Below, in pieces: positions 35,773 through 43,316 of a DNA stretch of 64,000 nucleotides (the stretch's first letter is position 1; every line of letters begins with the position of its first letter). The position numbers were made by a program, and so were the translations under genes. Source of the DNA: Croceimicrobium sp963977415 (GTDB taxonomy: Bacteria; Bacteroidota; Bacteroidia; Flavobacteriales; Schleiferiaceae); NCBI GenBank assembly GCA_963977415.1, contig CAXBOS010000002.1, forward strand, positions 124,001-188,000, written 5' to 3'. The notes below the pieces were generated by a model. The model searched no databases. It was not told where the DNA came from and was given only the letters and a program-made list of their open reading frames with translations.

Positions 35773-36377
35773 TTTGATTTGTTTACCGATTCTACTTTGT
35801 AACCTGTTTTGTTAACAGCTGATTTTACTTGCTCAATGTCTGTTTTAGATTCATCAAACGTTACCACTGCATTAGCGTTTTCATAAGAAACCTCTAAACC
35901 TGAAATACCTGGAAGTTTACCAATTTCAAGTTTAACATGTTCTTCGCATCCGGTACAAGTCATTCCAGTAATATTGATTTCGTATGTTGATTCGAGATTG
36001 ACATTTTCTGATTCTGATAGTTTGGTTTCGGGATAAAAAGTATCTGAGTAAAAAGGGAATGCAAGCATGATCACTGCAAATACCGTCACTATACCAAGGA
36101 ATTTCTTTGACTGCCAAAAAGAGGGCTTTTCTTCATCACAAACGCAGGCAATTTCTTCCTCCGTTCTTGGCCTCAATTTCTGATACCATGCAAATGCTAA
36201 AACGACTACTGTTATTCCAATCAACCAAGGGCGAAAAGGTTCTAACCAAGAAAATGTTGCAGCTACTCCACTTGAACCTGCAAGTAGTGCCAACACTGGT
36301 GTAATGCAACAAAGCGATGCACTAATAGCCGTCAATACGCTTGTCATTGCTAATGAGCTTGATTTCTTGTTTTTCAT
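35769..36377 (-). CDS. merTP: Mercuric transport fusion protein MerTP
   Basis: 202 residues. The MerT part (1-120) has three membrane helices, the Hg-binding Cys pair C23-C24 in helix 1 (ASLCCITP), and a cytoplasmic pair C78, C80 (IACVC). The MerP-like C-terminal domain (132-202) is an HMA fold with GMTCTGC (C141, C144), fused through a short linker. It takes Hg(II) in across the inner membrane. Four-base overlaps with the regulator gene upstream and the GDCCVxC gene downstream define a three-gene operon. No mercuric reductase is in the window. Confidence 0.9.
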   Translation of the reverse strand: MKNKKSSSLAMTSVLTAISASLCCITPVLALLAGSSGVAATFSWLEPFRPWLIGITVVVLAFAWYQKLRPRTEEEIACVCDEEKPSFWQSKKFLGIVTVFAVIMLAFPFYSDTFYPETKLSESENVNLESTYEINITGMTCTGCEEHVKLEIGKLPGISGLEVSYENANAVVTFDESKTDIEQVKSAVNKTGYKVESVNKSK

Positions 36378-36742
36378 AATGCTGATTCTTTTTCTGGTGT
36401 TAATAGCCCAAATATTGGATTCAGAATGAGGTTGTTGGATTCGGAAATAGAGTAGAATATTGTTTGACCTACTTTGTTTGTTTCAACCAGACCTGCATCT
36501 TTTAGCTTCCTCAAATGCTGAGAAATAGCAGGAACTGTCATGCCCAGAATATCGCTAAGATCACATGGACACATTTTGGATTCCTTTTCCAATAGAAACA
36601 GAATCTTTAGGCGTACTTCATTACCAGCAAGATTAAGTGTTCTTGCTATTTGGTTTATTGTATTCTCTACTTTTTCAATGTCTTGTTTACACTGGATGAT
36701 CTGTTGTGCATCAGCATAAACTCTAATACAAGTTTTCGTCAT
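36374..36742 (-). CDS. ArsR/SmtB-family regulator of the mercury operon
   Basis: 122 residues with a winged helix-turn-helix (about 38-105, NEVRLKILFLL, MTVPAISQHLRKLKDAGLV). Two cysteines C58 and C60 in KMCPCDL lie at the start of the helix where ArsR/CmtR-type proteins bind thiophilic metals; further Cys at 5 and 18 may add ligands. An ArsR-type repressor takes the place of MerR, as in other Bacteroidota mer operons. Two palindromes of the form TATTTAAG-N6-CTTAAATA lie just upstream and are the obvious operators. The gene overlaps merTP by four bases. Confidence 0.85.
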   Translation of the reverse strand: MTKTCIRVYADAQQIIQCKQDIEKVENTINQIARTLNLAGNEVRLKILFLLEKESKMCPCDLSDILGMTVPAISQHLRKLKDAGLVETNKVGQTIFYSISESNNLILNPIFGLLTPEKESAL

Positions 36743-36751
36743 ATAGAATCG

Positions 36752-36773
36752 TATTTAAGAGATTACTTAAATA
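36752..36773 (-). promoter_or_regulatory. Operator palindrome 1 of the mercury operon
   Basis: TATTTAAG-AGATTA-CTTAAATA, a perfect 8-bp inverted repeat with a 6-base centre, 10 bases before the regulator start. Size and symmetry fit an ArsR/SmtB dimer site. Confidence 0.65.
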
Positions 36774-36799
36774 AATACAAAGAAAGGAAAAGGAGTTTA

Positions 36800-36823
36800 A
36801 TATTTAAGCAAATACTTAAATAT
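36800..36823 (-). promoter_or_regulatory. Operator palindrome 2 of the mercury operon
   Basis: ATATTTAAG-CAAATA-CTTAAATAT, a perfect 9-bp inverted repeat with the same 6-base spacing as palindrome 1. The two centres lie about 49 bases apart (between four and five helical turns). Confidence 0.65.
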
Positions 36824-37185
36824 ATCAATCAGAGATAAGCTTCATTACGATAGGTGTGTGAACGCAGGTAAACCCAGGCGAAGCCATTTCTGCGAGCCGC
36901 CTGCGAGCGGAGCAAGGGTGGTGGCTGCAAAAGCCCGAAGAATGAGGGCGGCAGACGCCTACCGTTTACGGCAGGGCTGGCGTGTTTTTTTGCATCAGGG
37001 TCGGCAAAGGCAAGGGTAGCGACTGAACGGAACGAAACGATTGTTGGTAAGGAATGGAGCAATAACTGCCTGCAATAGCATTGGTAGGGTTTGTATTTTT
37101 TGAGTGTAGTACAAAACCATTGGAGGAGGATTGCGGGCAGATTGCGGAATGACGTTGGGTTGGCTCGTGTAGTGAAGTGAAAGAG

Positions 37186-37271
37186 CTACGCTTGTGTGCG
37201 GTGCTGAAAGTGGCTGAATTGAAGGAATGAGGAACGAATGACTGAAATGAAGCGACTGAAAGCACATAGGG
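37186..37271 (+). repeat. Cassette-border repeat, degraded copy D
   Basis: Shares GTGCGGTGCTGAAAGTGG, TGAGGAACGAA and GCACATAGG with copies A, B and C, in the same orientation and order, with several substitutions and small insertions. Confidence 0.6.
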
Positions 37272-37504
37272 GAAAGCAAAAAACATGACAGCCCGATCAG
37301 CCCGCAGCGACCCGCAGGCGAGCAAAAGCAATAAGCAGCGACAGACCCCCAATAAAAAATATTGTGAGTGTAGCGAACACCTTAGAAGGGGTTTGGGGGG
37401 ATGAAATAGCTGCGAGTGAGGAAGAAGAGAGTGTGTGAAGCAAAACAAGTGAACGGCAGTGAGTGAGCACCTACTGGAGCGCAAACGAACTGGTAAGTGA
37501 ACGG

Positions 37505-37550
37505 TATCTGCAAGGGCGACCGAAGGGAGTTCATTTTACCCTTGCAGATA
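37505..37550. repeat. Perfect 12-bp inverted repeat
   Basis: TATCTGCAAGGG (37505-37516) and CCCTTGCAGATA (37539-37550) are perfect complements with a 22-base loop. A T-containing stretch follows (TGTTTTTGCGG). No gene is next to it, so a simple terminator role is not obvious. Confidence 0.7.
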
Positions 37551-37590
37551 TGTTTTTGCGGAACAAAACGGAACGACTGACGAACACCGC

Positions 37591-37758
37591 TTTACCTGCG
37601 TTGGGGGGTGTGTTGGGAAAAGCAAGTGTGGCACGGTATGGAATGGAGCGCAGCGGAATGGAATAACGGGCTACTCTTGCTGTGCGGTGCTGAAAGTGGG
37701 TGAATGAAGAGAGTGAGGAACGAACGAACGGAATGAACCTACTGGAGGCACATGGGTG
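37591..37758 (+). repeat. Cassette-border repeat, copy A
   Basis: Copy A runs from TTTACCTGCGTTGGGG to CATGGGTG and includes GGGAAAAGCAAGTGTGGCAC, AACGGGCTACTCTTGC and TGAACCTACTGGAGGCACAT. It lies between the 3' end of the copper module (37796) and the mercury-side region. Copy C is nearly identical apart from a 12-base length difference near its left end. Confidence 0.85.
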
Positions 37759-37795
37759 CGGGTGGGGTTACTTATGTAGTCGCTTAACCCTTAAC

Positions 37796-38269
37796 CTATT
37801 TGAATTTTTCCTTTTCAATATCAACAACCAATGAATCAAAGTATTTAACCAGTCGTGCCTTTTTTGAGGAATCCAATTTAGCTTCCGAATGTAAAAATAG
37901 ATAGGATGACATCGGCATTTTATCATCATCTATTTGACTTAGAATTGATTTGAATTTGATGCGCTTCATACGATTTGATTGATTGCCAAATTCGGATAAA
38001 TTCAATTCATCTTTACCTTCTCTAATGTGCTTTTCCATTAAATAGCGAATAGGCTGTATGTTACTGTACCAAGGGTAGGTCGTTTGGTTGCTGTGGCAGT
38101 CGTAACATGAAGACCGCAACATATTACCTATTTTGACAGGAGGCTGGTATTTTTCTATAAAGTCCGATGATGTTGCAAGTTTTATTTCATTGCGTTGGAC
38201 GGGGACAAATTGAATCCCCACCAACACAATAAAAACTACCCATAAAGATAATTTAAGCCATTTTTTCAT
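37796..38269 (-). CDS. Membrane-anchored haem-binding domain protein
   Basis: 157 residues. An N-terminal helix (about 5-22) and one c-type haem site CYDCH (55-59) in SSCYDCHSNQTTYPWYSNIQPI, the signature of the Haem_bd family. The domain faces the periplasm. It could take part in electron transfer linked to copper oxidation state, but this is inference from position. It is the last gene of the copper module and overlaps the DUF3347 gene by four bases. Confidence 0.82.
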   Translation of the reverse strand: MKKWLKLSLWVVFIVLVGIQFVPVQRNEIKLATSSDFIEKYQPPVKIGNMLRSSCYDCHSNQTTYPWYSNIQPIRYLMEKHIREGKDELNLSEFGNQSNRMKRIKFKSILSQIDDDKMPMSSYLFLHSEAKLDSSKKARLVKYFDSLVVDIEKEKFK

Positions 38270-38883
38270 TTCATGGAGATGGTTTCCTTAACCGAACCGC
38301 AAGTCAGCATCTTACTGCCAAACAATGGATTTTTGATCTCTTTGGAATCACTCAGCCAGCTACCCCCTTTTCCTTTGTTGTACATAGGGCAATACTGCTG
38401 ATACAGTGTTCTGTCCGTTCCTGTGATTGCAAGTAAGTCCATGAAATCTTTTGCCATTCCTTCAAAATGCTCACGTTGATGAGCTATTTCACTTTTGGCG
38501 ATATGCTCTCCATGCTCCTTAATCACTTCCAGTATCTCTTTGATTTCCGGTTGTTTTGATTGTTCAAATGAACTTGCCTCAAATGTGCTTGCAACATCTG
38601 CCAATGTTTTACCCGCACTGGCTGCTGATTTGGAATCGTCTTTAACCAAGGCGTTTTTGATTGCCAGGTATGGGTCGATCAATTGAGATATTGATTTGTT
38701 TTCATTCATTTCCATTACTGTACCATCGGGCATTTTATGCTCGGTTGCATGATCCATACCACTATGATCATGTTCGGTATTATCATCGTTATGATCGGTT
38801 GATTTACTATTTCCGCAGGCAACAAGTGAAAATGATAGACCTACTACTATAGCGAGTGTTAAGATTGAATTTGTGCTTTTCAT
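38266..38883 (-). CDS. DUF3347-type lipoprotein of the copper module
   Basis: 205 residues. A lipoprotein signal (Cys 23 in SLVACGNS) is followed by a His/Asp-rich stretch (about 30-52, DHNDDNTEHDHSGMDHATEH) that could bind metal. A DUF3347 domain fills about 62-205, ending in YCPMYNKGKGGSWLSDSK and LTCGSV. The C-terminal block with CPM and Cys is shared with the C-terminus of the adjacent cusB product, suggesting a common periplasmic copper-binding role. Confidence 0.82.
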   Translation of the reverse strand: MKSTNSILTLAIVVGLSFSLVACGNSKSTDHNDDNTEHDHSGMDHATEHKMPDGTVMEMNENKSISQLIDPYLAIKNALVKDDSKSAASAGKTLADVASTFEASSFEQSKQPEIKEILEVIKEHGEHIAKSEIAHQREHFEGMAKDFMDLLAITGTDRTLYQQYCPMYNKGKGGSWLSDSKEIKNPLFGSKMLTCGSVKETISMK

Positions 38884-38897
38884 TTTATTAGATTTTA

Positions 38898-39026
38898 TTA
38901 ATTAAACATTTGAATTACGACCAAGCCAAGAATGATGAGGAGTACAATACCCCAGATTATTTTGGAAGCCCATTTTTTAAATTTTGAGGGAGGTGTTTGA
39001 TCTCCGGTTTTACAACACTCTTTCAT
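38898..39026 (-). CDS. 42-residue membrane protein with N-terminal Cys pair
   Basis: Starts MKECCKTGDQTPPSKFKKWA, then has one membrane helix (about 22-39, IIWGIVLLIILGLVVIQ), and ends MFN. Its ATG overlaps the cusB stop as ATGA, and its stop lies 14 bases before the DUF3347 gene, so it sits in the operon with translational coupling. The CC at positions 4-5 on the cytoplasmic side could bind Cu(I). No named family was recognised. Confidence 0.65.
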   Translation of the reverse strand: MKECCKTGDQTPPSKFKKWASKIIWGIVLLIILGLVVIQMFN

Positions 39027-40801
39027 TTTATTGTCTTTGTTGTTTCACCGCATGAAAGCATGGCCTCACCGAAGTAGGGATTCAGAATCTCCTTCCCATT
39101 GCTCAACCAATCTGCTCCTTTGTTGGAATCGGCCATTGGACAATGCTGAATATAAATAGTTGTAGATAGTGGATTAAAAGATTCTGCTATTGATATCGTT
39201 GAATAGGAGATTTTGATAAAATTTTCTCTTATGTCTTTGATGTTACTAAGATGTTCAATGTGCTGTAAAGCTGCTTTCAACGCTGTTGACTGTTGCATCC
39301 ATTGTGAGTGTGCATCTGCTTTAAAAAGGTTCATATCAATCTTTCCTAAGGAATTGTTCATTGCTACGCCCGATGCTTTGGCTTTTTCAAAATCATCACT
39401 TGCCAATGCATCCTTCAATTTGAAGTAGTTGTCAAAAAGTGGTTCTAAAGACTTTTTGGCATCCTCTGATATTGTTGTTTTCTTAGATGAAACAGGCATT
39501 TTTTCCATTTTTGAATTAGTGCTACCACCATGATTGTGACCAGTCATGGCTACACCACCTTCCGGGTTCATCATACTTGGTTTACCTGCTAATTGTGCTG
39601 CTGCATCAATACTGAATGTGCCATTGATTGCTATTTCTTCGCCAGGCTGCAAGCCCTCTTCAATCACATAACTTTCTCCTAATTCTGGACCCAAAGTAAC
39701 TTCTCGCATTATGAAACTTACACCTTGAGCTGACATTTGCATCACATAAACTACAGAACGTTTACCTGTCCACATAACAGCAGTTTTAGGAACAGTTAAT
39801 GAAGCTTTATTAGTTGATATTTTAGCTTCAATTGTACCACTTACAAACATTTCTGGTTTTAGCAACAAGTCACTATTGATTGTTTCGATTCTTGCTTTGG
39901 CTACACGAGTTTTAGGGTCTATTACAGGGTCTATGTAAGTGACTGTTCCTTTAAACGTTTTACCAGGTATAGATTGGATAGTATAGGAAATAGAAGCTCC
40001 CTTTTTTATCCATTTCATTTCAGACTCGTAAATATCAAATAACACCCACACTTTAGATAAATCAGCAATTTCGTATATGGCTTCACCTTGTTTGATGTAG
40101 TCGCCTAGATTGACCATTTTTTTAGTCACATATCCTGAAACATTAGCCACAATAGGAAACTGATCAAGCGTTTTGCCAGAGGTAATGATCTTATCTATTT
40201 GCTTATCTGTGAGTTTCCAGTTTTTCAACTTTTCTTTGGCTGCATTGAACAGTGCAGGTTGTGAATCTTTGATTTTTTGTGCTTCAAACAATTCTTCCTG
40301 TGCCGTTACCAATTCAGGTGAATAGACATAGGCTATCACTTGGCCTTGAGTAATTAACTCTCCTGTAAAGTTGACACTGAGTTTTTCAATTCTTCCTGGT
40401 ATATGAGATGATTGGGTAAATAGCAATCGCTCATCAGCTTGTACTTTTCCATTTAATCGAATGGATTTCTCTGCATAACTTGTGCCCACCACTAAGGTTT
40501 GTACCTGAGCCAATTGCATGGCGGTAGGTGACATGGTCACAGCCATCGGGTCAAGAGAACCTTCTGATGATTCTAAAGGAATTAAATCCATTCCACAAAT
40601 AGGACATTTACCAGGTTCTTTTTTTCTGATTTGTGGGTGCATTGAACAAGTCCAAATGGTTTCAGTAGCTTCCATAGACACCTGATCGTGTTCTATGGTG
40701 TCAGTTTTTGCTGTTCTTCCAAAAAGCAACCATCCCAACAACAAGCCTATGGCCAGTGTGGTTAAGGCTACAATTACTGTTGTTTTACTAATATTTTTCA
40801 T
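39023..40801 (-). CDS. cusB: CusB-type periplasmic adaptor with HMBD and DUF3347 domains
   Basis: 592 residues. An N-terminal helix (about 9-27) is followed by a heavy-metal-binding domain (about 49-77, WTCSMHPQIRKKEPGKCPIC), then the membrane-fusion core (about 105-410, lipoyl, alpha-hairpin and beta-barrel parts). A C-terminal DUF3347 domain (about 445-592) ends in HCPMADSNKGADWLSNGKE and LSCGE. The protein links the CusA pump to TolC and takes part in periplasmic Cu(I)/Ag(I) capture. The DUF3347 fusion is the expanded Bacteroidota form. It follows copA by one base. Confidence 0.9.
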   Translation of the reverse strand: MKNISKTTVIVALTTLAIGLLLGWLLFGRTAKTDTIEHDQVSMEATETIWTCSMHPQIRKKEPGKCPICGMDLIPLESSEGSLDPMAVTMSPTAMQLAQVQTLVVGTSYAEKSIRLNGKVQADERLLFTQSSHIPGRIEKLSVNFTGELITQGQVIAYVYSPELVTAQEELFEAQKIKDSQPALFNAAKEKLKNWKLTDKQIDKIITSGKTLDQFPIVANVSGYVTKKMVNLGDYIKQGEAIYEIADLSKVWVLFDIYESEMKWIKKGASISYTIQSIPGKTFKGTVTYIDPVIDPKTRVAKARIETINSDLLLKPEMFVSGTIEAKISTNKASLTVPKTAVMWTGKRSVVYVMQMSAQGVSFIMREVTLGPELGESYVIEEGLQPGEEIAINGTFSIDAAAQLAGKPSMMNPEGGVAMTGHNHGGSTNSKMEKMPVSSKKTTISEDAKKSLEPLFDNYFKLKDALASDDFEKAKASGVAMNNSLGKIDMNLFKADAHSQWMQQSTALKAALQHIEHLSNIKDIRENFIKISYSTISIAESFNPLSTTIYIQHCPMADSNKGADWLSNGKEILNPYFGEAMLSCGETTKTIK

Positions 40802-40802
40802 C

Positions 40803-43289
40803 TTATTTAATGTTTTGTGTTCTTAATCTTAGTGCGTTCGCAATAACCGAAACGGAACTAAAGCTCATGGCCAATGCGGCTAGCATAGGCGAAAGCAAAA
40901 TGCCGAAAAACGGAAAGAGAATCCCTGCTGCAATAGGTATACCTACTGTATTGTAGAGCAAAGCGAAAAACAAATTCTGTTTGATATTTTTCATTACACT
41001 ATGGCTAAGGCCATAGGCTTTTACAATTCCTTGTAAATCACCTTTGACCAAAGTAATTGCAGCACTTTCTATGGCCACATCAGTACCTGTGCCCATTGCA
41101 ATTCCCACGTCAGCCAAAGCCAGTGCCGGAGCATCGTTGATACCATCACCAGCCATGGCTATTTTTTTTCCAGAAGACTGAAGTTCCTTTACTTTATTGA
41201 GCTTGTCTTCTGGTAGACAGTCTGCATGAAACCCATCCAAATGCAATTCATTAGCCACTGCTTTGGCTGTGAAGGCATTGTCACCAGTCATCATAATTAC
41301 CTCAATACCTCTTGATTGTAAATCTGCGATAGCTTGTTTGCTTGTCGGCTTTATGGCATCAACGATGACTATAAAGCCTACCAATTTCCCATCTATGGCC
41401 ACAAAAGGAACTGTCTTGCCTTTAGACTGTTCTTCTTTGGCAAGTGCCAAAAGTTCAGAATCAGTAGAAATAGTTTCAGCCTCTAGTAGTTTTTCATTAC
41501 CAATGACCACTTTCTTGCCATCCATCACCGCTTTTACGCCTTTTCCGGTAACAGATTCAAATTGATCAATTTGAACCAATGAGATATTTTTCTCTTTAGC
41601 ATAGCGAACCATAGATTCAGCCAAGGGATGTTCACTTTGCTGATTGACAGACGCCACAAATTGGGCAAGATCATCAGCTTTGAAACCATTGGTAGGGGTT
41701 ATTTTTTCAACAGAAGGCCGCCCTTCGGTTACAGTTCCTGTCTTATCAATAATCACAACATCTATCTCATTCATCTTTTCAAGAGATTCTGCGTTCTTAA
41801 TGAGCACACCTAGTTTAGCTCCTTTACCCACACCTACCATTACAGACATTGGAGTGGCTAAACCTAGTGCACACGGGCAGGCAATGATCAGTACTGCTAT
41901 TGCGTTGACGAAGGCATAGACTAATTTCGGATCTGGCCCCCAAATCATCCAAACAATAAAAGTGATTATGGAGATGCCAATTACCACAGGAACAAAGTAT
42001 CCTGATATTTTATCAGCCAAATTTTGAATGGGTGCTCTGCTACGACTTGCATTATTCACCATTTCTATGATTTGTGATAATAGGGTGTCAGCACCAACTT
42101 TTTCAGCTTTCATTACAAAGGATTTCTGCCCGTTGATAGTACCTGAACTGACTTTCTCACCCTCTGATTTCTCTACTGGAACGGGTTCGCCACTGATCAT
42201 TGATTCATCGATGGTGCTGCTGCCTTCACTTATACTACCATCTACAGGTATTTTTTCTCCCGGCTTCACACGTAGCAGGTCACCGACTTTTATTTCATCA
42301 ATTTTGACTTTGGTTTCAGATCCGTCAACGATTAATGTCGCAGTATTGGGAGCTAGTTTGAGTAGTTCCTTGACAGCACCGTTGGTTTTGCTGTGTGCTC
42401 TTGCTTCCAGTAATTGCCCTAAAAGTACCAATGTCAAAATGACCGTTGCAGCTTCAAAGTACATGTGTACCGTCCCTGACTCGGTTTTGAACTGATCAGG
42501 AAATATATCGGGAAACAAAAGTCCGGTCAAACTGAAAAGCCATGCTACGCCCGCCCCAATACCTATCAGGGTGAACATATTGAGACTTCTGCGGACAATG
42601 GAGCTATAAGCCCGTTTGAAAAACATCCATGTGGCATAAAATACCACAGGAACAGACAGTGCGAGTTGTACCCATCCCCAATACTTCCAGGGCATGATAT
42701 TGGGTAATGGATTGCTCGGCAGCATTTCGGACATAGCAATTAAAAAAATCGGCAGTGTAAAAACACTCGCAATCCAAAACTTGGACAACAACTTTTTATA
42801 GGTCTTATTTTCGGCTGATTCATCTACATCCAATGGTACTAGCTCCATGCCACATTTAGGACAAGCTCCAGGTTCGTCCTTGATTACTTCGGGGTGCATA
42901 GGACAGGTATATTTTCCAACCGTCTTCTTTAAGTTGGCTTCTTCCACCAAATCCATCCCACAAACGGGACAGTCCCCCGGTTTATCATAGGTCTTTTCAC
43001 CCTCACAATGCATGGGGCAGTACCAAACACCACTACCAGAAGACTCGGGTTTGGGTTTGTGATTGTGTGCATGAACCTTTTCACATGGCAATTGGATGCT
43101 GTAGTTAGAACCTTCCAAGGGTTTTTGAAGTGCTTCGATCGGAAGATGATGAGCCATTTCGATGGTCGCTTCACCTTTTTCCAAGTCAACCGTTGCTGCG
43201 ATTACTCCTTCTATTTTGGACAGAGTTTCCTGCACATGGTTTTTACAACCATTGCAAGTCATGCCGTTAATTTTATATGTATGTTTCAT
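40803..43289 (-). CDS. copA: Copper-exporting P1B-type ATPase
   Basis: 828 residues. N-terminal HMA domain with GMTCNGC (C12, C15), then two HMBD modules (about 86-116 CPMHCEGEKTYDKPGDCPVC; about 124-150 CPMHPEVIKDEPGACPKC). Eight membrane helices are predicted. The ion-site motif CPC is in IIACPCALGLATP, the phosphorylation motif DKTGT in IIDKTGTVTEG, GDGIND in MAGDGINDAPA, and HP in QQSEHPLAE. These mark a P1B-1 Cu(I)/Ag(I) exporter. It is central in the copper module, between a permease gene (27 bases upstream) and cusB. Confidence 0.93.
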   Translation of the reverse strand: MKHTYKINGMTCNGCKNHVQETLSKIEGVIAATVDLEKGEATIEMAHHLPIEALQKPLEGSNYSIQLPCEKVHAHNHKPKPESSGSGVWYCPMHCEGEKTYDKPGDCPVCGMDLVEEANLKKTVGKYTCPMHPEVIKDEPGACPKCGMELVPLDVDESAENKTYKKLLSKFWIASVFTLPIFLIAMSEMLPSNPLPNIMPWKYWGWVQLALSVPVVFYATWMFFKRAYSSIVRRSLNMFTLIGIGAGVAWLFSLTGLLFPDIFPDQFKTESGTVHMYFEAATVILTLVLLGQLLEARAHSKTNGAVKELLKLAPNTATLIVDGSETKVKIDEIKVGDLLRVKPGEKIPVDGSISEGSSTIDESMISGEPVPVEKSEGEKVSSGTINGQKSFVMKAEKVGADTLLSQIIEMVNNASRSRAPIQNLADKISGYFVPVVIGISIITFIVWMIWGPDPKLVYAFVNAIAVLIIACPCALGLATPMSVMVGVGKGAKLGVLIKNAESLEKMNEIDVVIIDKTGTVTEGRPSVEKITPTNGFKADDLAQFVASVNQQSEHPLAESMVRYAKEKNISLVQIDQFESVTGKGVKAVMDGKKVVIGNEKLLEAETISTDSELLALAKEEQSKGKTVPFVAIDGKLVGFIVIVDAIKPTSKQAIADLQSRGIEVIMMTGDNAFTAKAVANELHLDGFHADCLPEDKLNKVKELQSSGKKIAMAGDGINDAPALALADVGIAMGTGTDVAIESAAITLVKGDLQGIVKAYGLSHSVMKNIKQNLFFALLYNTVGIPIAAGILFPFFGILLSPMLAALAMSFSSVSVIANALRLRTQNIK

Positions 43290-43316
43290 CGTTATTTTGA
43301 TTTAGTGCGAATTATT

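Larger units (their letters stand above)
36824..37795. other. Long non-coding, purine-biased repeat region
   Basis: Nearly 1 kb with no credible gene. The plus strand is rich in G and A with many short motifs such as GGAATG, GAACGAA and GTGAGTGA. It includes a degraded copy (37186-37271) and a good copy (37591-37758) of the dispersed cassette-border repeat, and a 12-bp inverted repeat (37505-37550). Open frames here on the minus strand are Phe/Ser/His-rich by-products of this composition. It separates the mercury operon from the copper module and may include an ancestral transfer or recombination region. Confidence 0.5.

Noticed and set aside
36966..37484. 172-residue minus-strand open frame in the repeat region
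   Set aside because: Phe/Ser/His-rich translation of purine-biased repeats, shared among frames and between repeat copies, with no domain or signal.
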